DNA of 64,000 bases, taken from the NCBI GenBank assembly GCA_021792095.1, contig JAJYVH010000001.1, forward strand, positions 161,584 through 225,583, given 5' to 3'. The position numbers and the translations under genes are program-made. This document shows, piece after piece, positions 47,639-56,461 of the stretch; position 1 is the stretch's first letter; every line of letters starts with the position of its first letter. The DNA comes from Microcaldota archaeon. GTDB lineage: Archaea > Micrarchaeota > Micrarchaeia > Micrarchaeales > CABMGC01. The notes beneath the pieces were generated by a model. The model did not search any database, was not told where the DNA came from, and was given only the letters and a program-made list of their open reading frames with translations.

Positions 47639-47950
47639 ATGGGAGGAAGAACTCAAAATGTAAAAGTGCTAGATGCATCGGGAATTTTTGAGATGAATGA
47701 CGCTACTAATTGCCGCCCAGAAATCAGGACGAATATACCCAAAGCCGTGGCCTTTATTGGCACCCAACTCGAAGAAGTGGTAAAGAAGGAGAAAAAGGAG
47801 ATAAAGGAGCTGAAGGAAGAGAGGGACCGCCAGACCGCTGTGTTTGACGCAAAGAGGATAGATAAGGAAATAGGCAAGAGAGAAACGCTAATTGTAGAAA
47901 TGAAAAAGATGCTCAAAGAAACCAAACAGACTCTGCAACGAATACAATAA
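47639..47950 (+). CDS. Coiled-coil hypothetical protein
   Basis: 103-aa Lys/Glu-rich ORF. Confidence 0.55.
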   Translation: MGGRTQNVKVLDASGIFEMNDATNCRPEIRTNIPKAVAFIGTQLEEVVKKEKKEIKELKEERDRQTAVFDAKRIDKEIGKRETLIVEMKKMLKETKQTLQRIQ

Positions 47951-48102
47951 CGCCACAATGACCAACATGTGATAATAAGCAGGCAAAGACCCAAAGCGCT
48001 ACATGCTTTGCAATCTGTGGAAGGGTTCGGTCTCTATATGTGTCAAGGCTGCTTAGTGGCTTGCTGCATGTTGTTCTAAAGCGCTCTTCTCCTACTGGCC
48101 TA

Positions 48103-48381
48103 TCACTTTCTGCGGCGGGTCTCCTTCAGTACCTCGCTCTCCGCCTGCGCTATCCTCTCCATCTCGGCTTCGGCCATCTTGCTTGCGCGCTTGAGAGCTC
48201 GCTGGCCATGCCCGTCCCTGGGGATGAAATCCCACATGTTCATTTCGCCTACACGGATGTGGAGTATGGTGCCGTAAGGCCTCTCGTACGCCCTCTCGAA
48301 ACTGTCGGGCCTCCTGTCCTTCGCCATCGCCTTGCGTACTTCGGCCTTGAGCTGTCTGTCGCTCGCTTCCGCTGTTCTCAT
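48103..48381 (-). CDS. Hypothetical protein
   Basis: 92 aa MRTAEASDRQLKAEVRKAMAKDRRPDSFERAYERPYGTILHIRVGEMNMWDF; C-terminal part of ORF 48103..48975. Confidence 0.5.
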   Translation of the reverse strand: MRTAEASDRQLKAEVRKAMAKDRRPDSFERAYERPYGTILHIRVGEMNMWDFIPRDGHGQRALKRASKMAEAEMERIAQAESEVLKETRRRK

Positions 48382-48443
48382 TTTTATCGCAACCCGATTG
48401 CACATTCCTGCCTTATTAAGCATGCTGCTGCTTTCGAGAGGCG

Positions 48444-49115
48444 CTACATGCCGCCCAGGCCATGGAATGGCTCTGCCTCTATGCGTATCACCGGAACGCC
48501 AGGCAGCTTGCTGCGCAGCTGCTCCAGGGCGCGCTGCTCCTGCGGGCCAAGGCACGCGTCGCCGGTGCGCTTGTCCACCTTGTAGAATATGCCAGTTATC
48601 TCCACCTTGCCCGCTTCCGTTTCGCCCGTGATGACGACCTCGTTCATGCCTGTATGCTCCAACAGCTCGTCTATGGACAGGTCTAGGGACCTGCCCCTCC
48701 TCAGCTCCTTGATTTCCGCCCTGCTCCCTACGAAGGTGCCTGCATCCTCTGGATTCGCCGAGAGTATGTTCTCCGCCGGAAACTTCAGCACAAGGCCCAA
48801 GTGCCCGAAAGTGTCGGTATGGTCCTGCGTTATGACAGATGTCGATATCGTAGGCCTGGTTGATATTTGCTCTGGATTGGCTATCAGGTCCACGTACTTG
48901 CCCATGTTTTCGGTCTTCCCGCTGCGTATCGCGTGCTCCCTCTGGTCCTGCCCGGAGCCCGGGTTGTAGGCCCATACATCATAGCGGAAATTGCTGGGAT
49001 TATGGTTCCTCGGGTCTGTAAAGCAGTTTTCCCACGAGCCCTCTATCCCTTCCTGGCTCTCGTGTCTCTGGAGCTGGCCGAGAGACTGCTCATGCTGCCT
49101 TGCTATATTAACCAC
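48444..49115 (-). CDS. Hypothetical protein
   Basis: 223-aa ORF, coherent soluble sequence. Confidence 0.55.
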   Translation of the reverse strand: MVNIARQHEQSLGQLQRHESQEGIEGSWENCFTDPRNHNPSNFRYDVWAYNPGSGQDQREHAIRSGKTENMGKYVDLIANPEQISTRPTISTSVITQDHTDTFGHLGLVLKFPAENILSANPEDAGTFVGSRAEIKELRRGRSLDLSIDELLEHTGMNEVVITGETEAGKVEITGIFYKVDKRTGDACLGPQEQRALEQLRSKLPGVPVIRIEAEPFHGLGGM

Positions 49116-49197
49116 AAGATCCCTGTATTAATTTGTGATTTTCGGCATATTTATACTTATTCTTAGCTTTATCCTGAGTACGTCAAGTGGCAATCCC

Positions 49198-49545
49198 ATG
49201 AAGAAGCCGCCCATTGTAGAGAAGATGGCCACGGACAGGATGCGCAGGCTGCTTGGCATGGCGGAGGAGCGGGCCAAGGAAGGCACGGCCGCCTCCATCA
49301 CGCTGGAGAAACGCTACGTGGCGATAGCCAGGCGCATAAGCATGCACTACAAGGTGCGCGTGCCCGACGGGCTCAAGCACAGGATCTGCAAAAAGTGCGG
49401 CAGCTTCCTTGTTCCCGGGGTGAACTGCAAAGTGAGGCTCTCCAGCTCGCACGGCTACCTAGCATACCTCTGCGAGTGCGGCGCAGAGACGCACTCTTTC
49501 TACAAGCAGGCCAGGACTAGGCCTCCGATGGCTCAGCGAGCATAG
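49198..49545 (+). CDS. rnp4: Ribonuclease P protein component 4 (Rpp21/Rpr2-like)
   Basis: IARRISMHYKVRVPDGLKHRICKKCGSFLVPGVNCKVRLSSSHGYLAYLCECG. Confidence 0.88.
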   Translation: MKKPPIVEKMATDRMRRLLGMAEERAKEGTAASITLEKRYVAIARRISMHYKVRVPDGLKHRICKKCGSFLVPGVNCKVRLSSSHGYLAYLCECGAETHSFYKQARTRPPMAQRA

Positions 49546-50035
49546 CGGAGACGAGCTCCGGTATGAAGTCATTGCCGGCGGCGGTTATTATGTTCCCATC
49601 CCTGACGACGTGCTCCTCCACGGGCTTGCCCCTGTAGAGCTCTATTAGCTTCTTTGTGTCCGCATCCGCCAGTGCTATCCTTTTGTCCTTGATTATGTTG
49701 GCCCTCGCCACCACCTTTATGCCGTTGCCTATGCCCACCACCGCCTTGTTGGCCTCCTTGAAGAGCTTGACGAGGTCGAGCAGCGGCCTGTGGTCGAACA
49801 GCTTCATTGAGTCAACGCCGGGCCCGTCGGCCACGAGCACGGCGTCGAAGTCCAGCGGGTTCATCGCGTCTATCTCGAGCTCTGGCTTGGCGACGGCCCC
49901 ATGGGCCCCCGAGCACTGCTTGAGGCTCGTGCTCGCCAGCTTCACCTCGACGTCCTTCTTGGCGAAAAACAGCTTAAGCTGGGACAGCGTCTCGTCCCTG
50001 AAATCCCTAGGCGCAAGTACTATAGCCACCTTCAT
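49517..50035 (-). CDS. DJ-1/PfpI-family protein
   Basis: MKVAIVLAPRDFRDETL, DAVLVADGPGVDSMKL, VVGIGNGIKVVA. Confidence 0.8.
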   Translation of the reverse strand: MKVAIVLAPRDFRDETLSQLKLFFAKKDVEVKLASTSLKQCSGAHGAVAKPELEIDAMNPLDFDAVLVADGPGVDSMKLFDHRPLLDLVKLFKEANKAVVGIGNGIKVVARANIIKDKRIALADADTKKLIELYRGKPVEEHVVRDGNIITAAGNDFIPELVSAMLAEPSEA

Positions 50036-50076
50036 GCCATCACTGATGCGTTGCGCGTCAAAAAAGATAAGGCTTG

Positions 50077-51858
50077 CTATTCCCCGCTCTCCTCTGGGTC
50101 CTGGTCCCTCTCGTGCCTCAGGACCCAGGAGATCAGCGTTATGGCCGCTGAGAGCACTAGTGCTATAAGCAGTATGTCCAGGGGCGAGACGAACGCAGCG
50201 CCGGCCTGCTTGCCTGAGCTTGCTATCACGTGCTGGCTCTGGCCGAAGTAGCTGAAAGTCACGTTGGCGTAGCCGTAGGGCACGTCAGTGACGTTTATCG
50301 TGCCGGAGGCGCCGCCGTACGCCACCTCGCTGCCCCCGCCCTCGAACTGCATCATGGCGGTCGCGTTCACCGGCAGGCCGAATATGTCGGTCGTCTTGAG
50401 GTAGACGTCGTAGACAGGCAGCCCTATGCTGACCGTGGGCGTGGAGTTCTGTGTTATGTTCTGCGAGACTGAGAGCAGCAGGCCCTTGTAGTACACGCCG
50501 GTAAGCTCGGACACTACGCCGGCGCCGAGGAACGGGGTGGAGTTGACTATGCTGCCGTTTATCACCGCCGCGCCTATCTCTATGCCCCTGCCGTAAGCGT
50601 CCGTGCCCGCGAGCACCTGCCTGTACTGCCAATCGGCAGTCACGCTCACTGGCCCGGTGACCCTCTGCATCCCGGTGTAGTTGGAGTTCCCGTTGCTCCA
50701 GCCCGAGAACCTGAAGAGCTTACCGTTCCTGACGAAGCTCGTGTTAGTTATAGCGTAAGTGGCTGTCGAGCCGTTCCTGTACCAGCCCGAGCCGCTCGTG
50801 GTGCCGTACTGCGACGAGGCGTTGACGAAGTACTCGACCTGCCAGTTGGCCGTCTCGGTTATGTTGGAGGACATGAGCAGCTGCTGCGACTGCGACGCGC
50901 CGGTGTAGGAGCCCCTGCCCGACCCGGTCCATCCGGCGAACACGGCCCTCGCGCCCGGGCCTATGCCAACCACGCTCGGCGCGTAGAGCGTGGGCGTGCT
51001 GTAGGCCATATACGAGGCCCTGCTCGCGATCTTGCCGTACTGCGACACCACCGTGAGCCTGTAGCCCAGGGTCCACATCTGCGTGCCGTTGGTGGAGAGC
51101 GGCAGGCCGGAGCCCACCTCGAAGTAGTTCACCCTGCTGTCGAGCTCCTTCACGCCATAGGGGTTGCGGAGGCTCGTCTCGCTGCCTGTGCCGTAGCCCA
51201 CGACCCCGTACGCGTTCTGCACCGGCAGGAACGCCCCGTACCTGTATGCGGAAAGGTTCGCGAACGCCACTGGGCGCAGGTATGCGCTTGCCGTAGAGGT
51301 ATTGGCTATCTCGGCGAGCGCGGTAGGCGTGTAGGGGCCCGACGTGCTTGCGCCGAGGTTGGCGCTCCCGACCACCGTGCCGTTGACTTCGAAGTACCAG
51401 GTGTCTCCCTGCGAGTAGAAAGAGTAGTTCATGAATGTGCCGTTGGCCCCGGCCGAGCCGTCAGGGCCTATGGAGCCGAAGAAAGACGAGTCGTTGCCCG
51501 CCGGGAAATACTCGTAGAACCATTCGGCGTTGCCGGCCACCACCTGCTGCCTCGAGGCGCAGCCTGTAGGCGTGCAGTCGTTGGGCACGTTGCCCGTCCT
51601 GTTGAATATGGTGTAGCCCACCTGCAGGAAGGCGCCGTTCGACAGACTCTCGCCGACCCAGAAGGCAGCCGAGCCCGAGCTTACGTTCTGCGGCGTTATC
51701 GTCTGTATCTGCACGCTGGCCCCGCCGTTCTGGCTTGCGGACAGCGACGCGGCCCTTACGCCGCTCTGGAACCAGTACTGGGCGCCGGCAGGATAGGCCA
51801 TTAGCAGGAGCAGCAGCAGGGCGGCAACGGAGAAGAGCCTATACCTTCTCATAGTCAA
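50077..51858 (-). CDS. Secreted surface protein with C-terminal TM anchor
   Basis: Signal sequence LFSVAALLLLLLMAYPAGA, many N-glycosylation sequons, repeat-like FxGWxxGxxxYTGxxQ / NITETANW units, C-terminal TM. Confidence 0.7.
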   Translation of the reverse strand: MTMRRYRLFSVAALLLLLLMAYPAGAQYWFQSGVRAASLSASQNGGASVQIQTITPQNVSSGSAAFWVGESLSNGAFLQVGYTIFNRTGNVPNDCTPTGCASRQQVVAGNAEWFYEYFPAGNDSSFFGSIGPDGSAGANGTFMNYSFYSQGDTWYFEVNGTVVGSANLGASTSGPYTPTALAEIANTSTASAYLRPVAFANLSAYRYGAFLPVQNAYGVVGYGTGSETSLRNPYGVKELDSRVNYFEVGSGLPLSTNGTQMWTLGYRLTVVSQYGKIASRASYMAYSTPTLYAPSVVGIGPGARAVFAGWTGSGRGSYTGASQSQQLLMSSNITETANWQVEYFVNASSQYGTTSGSGWYRNGSTATYAITNTSFVRNGKLFRFSGWSNGNSNYTGMQRVTGPVSVTADWQYRQVLAGTDAYGRGIEIGAAVINGSIVNSTPFLGAGVVSELTGVYYKGLLLSVSQNITQNSTPTVSIGLPVYDVYLKTTDIFGLPVNATAMMQFEGGGSEVAYGGASGTINVTDVPYGYANVTFSYFGQSQHVIASSGKQAGAAFVSPLDILLIALVLSAAITLISWVLRHERDQDPEESGE

Positions 51859-52648
51859 GTCCTAGCTCATTCAGCTTCTTAAGTGTTTCCGCCTTCGCGG
51901 ACGAGTTGAGGCTCTTCCAGTCCAGCACAGCGGCCTCGGGCCTCACGCTGCTCCTCTCGAGCGCCTGCGACAGCATGCCAAGGTTGTCGGTGCCGTCGGC
52001 GTTAGTTATTGCATGCTTTGGCATTATGTGCGAGAACGCATAGCCCTTATCCAGCGCCAGCCTGGTGAACTTGCCGGGATAGTGCGTGCCCCCTATGCCT
52101 ATCACCACCTTCTCGTGCTCAGGCTCGCCGTCCAGGAACTGCGTCGCGGCGGCGAACACGGCATCGGCCACCTCGCCGAGCGCCTCCTCGTTGCCCGTTA
52201 TCCTCTCATTGCCCCCCAGTTCAGCGAACAGGCAAGGTGTCCTCATAAGCGGCCCGTGGTGCGTAGCCTCGTACGTCTTCTCCACTTCCGCACCCTTGGC
52301 GGCCATGCCCCTCAGCACCTGCAGCATGAGGAGCGGCGTGGCTGTGGAAAGCTCCTTGGGTTTGCCTCCCAGCTTCGCCTCGTCGCCCCAGTTGCCCAGC
52401 GAGTGGGTGGTGAACGACGCCACGCCGGCCTGGCTGGCGTGCTTGCTCAGGAACACGATGGCTTCGCACACGAAGAGATCCGGTGCATTAGTATAAAGGG
52501 CGGGCTCGCCCAGCCCGTACACCACTATGCCTTCGCCCCTGTACTTCATCGGCCCTTCCGTAACCTCATCCAGGCCGTTCGACACGGCCATGTGCCTCGC
52601 CATGCGCACAGCGACGCCGTCCTGCGATGAGTACACTATGCCTATCAA
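51839..52648 (-). CDS. dtdA: Archaeal D-aminoacyl-tRNA deacylase
   Basis: FLSKHASQAGVASFTTHSLGNW, YEATHHGPLMRTPCLFAELGG, VVIGIGGTHYPGKFTRLAL. Confidence 0.9.
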   Translation of the reverse strand: MIGIVYSSQDGVAVRMARHMAVSNGLDEVTEGPMKYRGEGIVVYGLGEPALYTNAPDLFVCEAIVFLSKHASQAGVASFTTHSLGNWGDEAKLGGKPKELSTATPLLMLQVLRGMAAKGAEVEKTYEATHHGPLMRTPCLFAELGGNERITGNEEALGEVADAVFAAATQFLDGEPEHEKVVIGIGGTHYPGKFTRLALDKGYAFSHIMPKHAITNADGTDNLGMLSQALERSSVRPEAAVLDWKSLNSSAKAETLKKLNELGLDYEKV

Positions 52649-52708
52649 TCCAGCGCCTCAGTCTTCATGCACCCCAAGCTTAATACGCTTTCCAAGCGAT
52701 AACCAGGT

Positions 52709-52864
52709 ATGGCCGAGCTTTACATGTGCAGGATATGCAAGCTGCACTACACAAAGAAGGAGCTCGCTGACGCCTGCTTCGCCTGGTGCTCCACCCACGA
52801 CTCGTGCAAGCTCGACATAGCAAGCCAGTCTGTCGAAGCCGGGGCGGCAAGAAAGGCCAAATGA
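52709..52864 (+). CDS. 51-aa zinc-finger-like protein (not in ORF track)
   Basis: MAELYMCRICKLHYTKKELADACFAWCSTHDSCKLDIASQSVEAGAARKAK*. Confidence 0.65.
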   Translation: MAELYMCRICKLHYTKKELADACFAWCSTHDSCKLDIASQSVEAGAARKAK

Positions 52865-52975
52865 GCCAGCCGGCGCCCGGCCCGCACGAGAGCGCGGCGC
52901 CAATGGCAACCGGACACGGCAGAGAGCAAACCATATATTAATACCTTTCGACAATAGTGTAACAAGGGGGCTTGG

Positions 52976-53719
52976 ATGTTCGAGCTTAAGCTTGACAACG
53001 CGAAGTACTGGAGGGACTGCGTAGAGGCGATAGTGAGCCTTGTCGACGAGGGCATATTCACCGTGGGCAAGGACGGCATAAGCCTGCACGCGATGGACCC
53101 GAGCGGAATAAGCATGATCTCGTTCTTCATACCCAGCAAGGCGTTCTCAAAGTACGAGATAGACAAGCCCGTGGACCTCGGGCTGAACATGGACAACCTC
53201 AGCAAGGTGATGTCGAGGACCAGGGACGGCGAGGCGCTGATGATTAAGGAGAACGACGGCAGGCTGCTCATGGAGTTCATCGGCGAGAAGAGCAGGAGGA
53301 GGTACAGGCTCCACCTGATAGACATGAGGAAGAAGGAGGACAAGGAGCCAAAGGTGGAGTTCGACGCAAACATAGAGATGGACGGCGAACACCTGAAGAA
53401 CGTGCTCAAGGACGCCTCGCTCATATCATCGTACATAGCGTTCAAGGCGGCCAAGGACCAGTTCGCGATAAACGCCAAGGGAGACAGCAGCGACCTGGAG
53501 GAGATGAACGAGGTCGACGGCGTTTCCGTGAAGAAGCTCGACGTGTCGAAGGACGCAGCGGCCACCTTCAACCTGGAGTTCCTTGAGAACATGGTGCGCT
53601 CCAACCCCGTCGGCAACCCGCTCACGCTCTCGCTGAAGTCCGACCAGCCCCTCAGGGTGTCGTACAACATAGGGGAGGCCACTGTGACCTACTTCCTGGC
53701 TCCGTACGTGGAGGAGTAG
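52976..53719 (+). CDS. pcn: Sliding clamp (PCNA)
   Basis: ISLHAMDPSGISMISFFIPSKAFSKYEI, LRVSYNIGEATVTYFLAPYVEE. Confidence 0.95.
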   Translation: MFELKLDNAKYWRDCVEAIVSLVDEGIFTVGKDGISLHAMDPSGISMISFFIPSKAFSKYEIDKPVDLGLNMDNLSKVMSRTRDGEALMIKENDGRLLMEFIGEKSRRRYRLHLIDMRKKEDKEPKVEFDANIEMDGEHLKNVLKDASLISSYIAFKAAKDQFAINAKGDSSDLEEMNEVDGVSVKKLDVSKDAAATFNLEFLENMVRSNPVGNPLTLSLKSDQPLRVSYNIGEATVTYFLAPYVEE

Positions 53720-53768
53720 GCTGCTGGCGCTAGCGCACCCATATAAAACAGGCTTTGGGAATAACATT

Positions 53769-54704
53769 ATGCAGTCCAGCGGCGAGGCGAAGCTCGATTT
53801 CGCGTACAAATACCCTTTCTCCAGCGAAGCCAGGGAGGTGGTTGCCGCTTCCGGCGAGACTGGCGTAAACGACAAGTACCTCAGGGCCGGCTTCTCGAGG
53901 CTGGAATCCGAGCTCAAGTACGGCGCGGTGCCTAAGGTGCGCGTAAAGGGGCTCAGCTCCCTGAAGCGCGAGTACGTGATGGGCTATGTCTACGCCAGGA
54001 TGCTTGTGAGCGCGACCGGCAGCGACTACGCCATAGCGAGGTTCGCAGAGGCCGAGGCGAAGGGGGCCAGGGAAGCGCTTGATTTCGACACCAACGACAA
54101 CATACTGGCTGCAGCAAAGGAGCTGGGCCTGGAGGCCACGGTGGGCAACGGCGCCTATTTGATGAGGGTGGAGAGGTATCTGTCCGTGCCCAAGAAGACA
54201 GACAGCATGAAGCTCGTGAACCAGAGGCTGGCCAACGGCATTGTGCGGCTCGACAGGAAGGAGATGCTGCAGCTCATGGAAGGCGCTGTGGAGCAGGAGA
54301 TAAGGAGCAGGCTGCCGATAGAGAGGCTGAAGCTGCCCAGGCAGGTGGTGGAGATGGCTAAGGCGCTGAAGAAGTACGAGCCGAGCAGCACGCTGAAGGC
54401 GCCGGGCAAGGGCGCCTACGCCTGGATAGAGAAGCTGCTGGCAAGCCCCATAGCCGACGTGAGGCACAGGTCAGTGAACCTGATATTCGCCCCATACCTG
54501 GTCAACGTCAGGGGGATGGACGAGGAGCAGGCGGCGAAGATAATCACAGACTACATAGAGAAGTGCAAGCAGGTGAACCCGAACACCAAGATAAACGAGT
54601 CGTACATAAGGTACCAGTGCAAGTACGCCAAGAGGAAGGGCAGCAGGCCCATGTCGCTGGCTAGGGCCAGGGAGCTGCTCAGGGACACGGTAGACATAGG
54701 CTGA
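53769..54704 (+). CDS. priL: DNA primase large subunit
   Basis: N-terminal YPFSSEAREVV, LKREYVMGYVYARMLVS; C-terminal DVRHRSVNLIFAPYLVNVRG. Confidence 0.75.
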   Translation: MQSSGEAKLDFAYKYPFSSEAREVVAASGETGVNDKYLRAGFSRLESELKYGAVPKVRVKGLSSLKREYVMGYVYARMLVSATGSDYAIARFAEAEAKGAREALDFDTNDNILAAAKELGLEATVGNGAYLMRVERYLSVPKKTDSMKLVNQRLANGIVRLDRKEMLQLMEGAVEQEIRSRLPIERLKLPRQVVEMAKALKKYEPSSTLKAPGKGAYAWIEKLLASPIADVRHRSVNLIFAPYLVNVRGMDEEQAAKIITDYIEKCKQVNPNTKINESYIRYQCKYAKRKGSRPMSLARARELLRDTVDIG

Positions 54705-54708
54705 TGCC

Positions 54709-54855
54709 ATGAAAGTGTACGGAGCATGCCATGTGTGCGGGAAGCGGGCGAGCAGGAGCTGCAAGCTCTGCGGGCGCATCACCTGCGACGAGCATCTCGA
54801 CCCGAGGACTGGAATCTGCGTAGTCTGCAGGCGCGGGAGGATGGCGGGCGTGTAG
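54709..54855 (+). CDS. 48-aa zinc-finger protein (not in ORF track)
   Basis: MKVYGACHVCGKRASRSCKLCGRITCDEHLDPRTGICVVCRRGRMAGV*. Confidence 0.75.
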   Translation: MKVYGACHVCGKRASRSCKLCGRITCDEHLDPRTGICVVCRRGRMAGV

Positions 54856-55131
54856 CTATCCTTCTGCGAAATCCGCCGCACCCTTGCCCTTGGGGAACGC
54901 CCTGCCCGACGGGCACTCCACCGGCAGGCCAATCTCCTCGGCTATCCTCATCATGTCCGGCATCTCGATGAGCCTCTCTGTGAAGAGCTCGCTGTACTCT
55001 ATGCTGCCCAGCCTCGCCTTTTTCACAGTGAAGGTGATCTGCTGGTACATGCCGCTCCGCCTAACCCTTATCTTGGCGCTGCCCGCCTTGAGTATCTCCA
55101 TCGCCTTGCTCGATAGCTCCATAGGTTCCAC
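54856..55131 (-). CDS. Hypothetical protein
   Basis: 91-aa ORF abutting the zinc-finger gene. Confidence 0.55.
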   Translation of the reverse strand: MEPMELSSKAMEILKAGSAKIRVRRSGMYQQITFTVKKARLGSIEYSELFTERLIEMPDMMRIAEEIGLPVECPSGRAFPKGKGAADFAEG

Positions 55132-55177
55132 CGCTGGAACGACAGGATATTAACGATTTTCATTAATAAGTAGATGC

Positions 55178-55531
55178 ATGGTGTACCAGTACCTCCAAAT
55201 ACTAGTTTTCGCCATAATAGCGCTGCTCATTCCTGTCGCCCTGCTCGCGATATCAAGGCTCATAAGGAAGAGCGGAAGGGGCAACGCGGTCACAGGCAAG
55301 CCCTACGAGAGCGCGGAGGAGCCGGTCGGCGAGCGCGTCGGCATGATGCGCGAGTACCTGCACTACCTAGTGATGTTCCTCGCCTTCGAGATAATAGCGG
55401 CTATCGTGATAGTATGGTCCGTGTTCCCGAAGCCGATGCAGGCAGCTGACGGTACGTATGTAATCGTCTTCGTTGCGGCTGGCCTCGCGCTCGAGGCGCT
55501 GCTCGTCGTGCTGAGCAGGAGGGCGACATGA
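55178..55531 (+). CDS. nuoA: NADH-quinone oxidoreductase-like subunit A
   Basis: YLHYLVMFLAFEIIAAIVIVWSVF; first gene of operon. Confidence 0.88.
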   Translation: MVYQYLQILVFAIIALLIPVALLAISRLIRKSGRGNAVTGKPYESAEEPVGERVGMMREYLHYLVMFLAFEIIAAIVIVWSVFPKPMQAADGTYVIVFVAAGLALEALLVVLSRRAT

Positions 55532-56103
55532 TGGAAGGAGAAGCGCCATACGACAGGGAAAGGTTCCTGGATGCCGAGCGGGAGATGAGCAAGCTGGTCG
55601 CGGAGTCTATGGAGAAGTACGGGGCGAAGCCGAACGTGCTCTTCGCAAAGCTCTCTGAGGCCACCAAGGCGATATCCAAGGGCATGGTCGACTGGGCCAG
55701 GATAAGGAGCCTCTGGCCGCTGCAGTTCGGCCTCTCCTGCTGCGCCATGGAGATGATGAACTTCGGCTCGGCGCGCATAGACGCCGAGCGGCGCGGCTAT
55801 CTATTCTTCAGGGGCACGCCGAGGCAGGCTGACGTCATGATAGTGGCGGGCTGGGTCACCAAGTCGATGGCGCCTGAGATAAAGAGGCTCTACGAGCAGA
55901 TGATGGAGCCCAGGTATGTCGTCGCGTTCGGGGAGTGCGCCACTTCGGGAGGCCCGTGGTGGGAGAGCTACAACATAATACAGGGCATAGACCAGGTGCT
56001 GCCGGTCGACGTGTACGCTGTGGGCTGCCCCCCGAAGCCCGAGAACCTCTACGCCGCTTTCATGAAGCTGCAGGATAGGATAGGTGGTAGGATTGAAGAC
56101 TGA
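55528..56103 (+). CDS. nuoB: NADH-quinone oxidoreductase-like subunit B
   Basis: FGLSCCAMEMM, GECATSGGPWW, VYAVGCPPKPENL. Confidence 0.96.
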   Translation: MMEGEAPYDRERFLDAEREMSKLVAESMEKYGAKPNVLFAKLSEATKAISKGMVDWARIRSLWPLQFGLSCCAMEMMNFGSARIDAERRGYLFFRGTPRQADVMIVAGWVTKSMAPEIKRLYEQMMEPRYVVAFGECATSGGPWWESYNIIQGIDQVLPVDVYAVGCPPKPENLYAAFMKLQDRIGGRIED

Positions 56104-56461
56104 GCGGAACGAACTGCTTAACGGCCTTGAGGGGCTTTACTCGAAGGGCTATACCTACCTGGTCAAGATATACGCCGTAGACTACGTCAAGACCCTGGAG
56201 GCAGTTTACGTAGTCAGGAACATGGAGGAGGCGAAGGAGGAGAGGCTGGAGGTGGAGCTCGACCCTTCCGACGCCTGGGTGCCCAGCGCCATGCGCGTCT
56301 ACAAGGCGGCAGACTGGTACGAGCGCGAGATGCAGGAGATGTTCGCGATCACGATAAAAGGCAGGCAGGCGGAGCGGCTGCTACTCGAGAAATGGAACGG
56401 CAGCGGGGCCCCGCTGCGCAAGAACTTCGCGTGGAGCGAGCCTTACGAGAAGATGAAATGA
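56084..56461 (+). CDS. nuoC: NADH-quinone oxidoreductase-like subunit C
   Basis: AADWYEREMQEMFAITIKGRQAERLLLEKW. Confidence 0.88.
   Translation: MVGLKTERNELLNGLEGLYSKGYTYLVKIYAVDYVKTLEAVYVVRNMEEAKEERLEVELDPSDAWVPSAMRVYKAADWYEREMQEMFAITIKGRQAERLLLEKWNGSGAPLRKNFAWSEPYEKMK

Noticed and set aside
48382-48975. N-terminal two thirds of minus ORF 48103..48975
   Set aside because: It is a shadow of the 48444..49115 protein in another frame; only the C-terminal 92 aa looks like a real gene.
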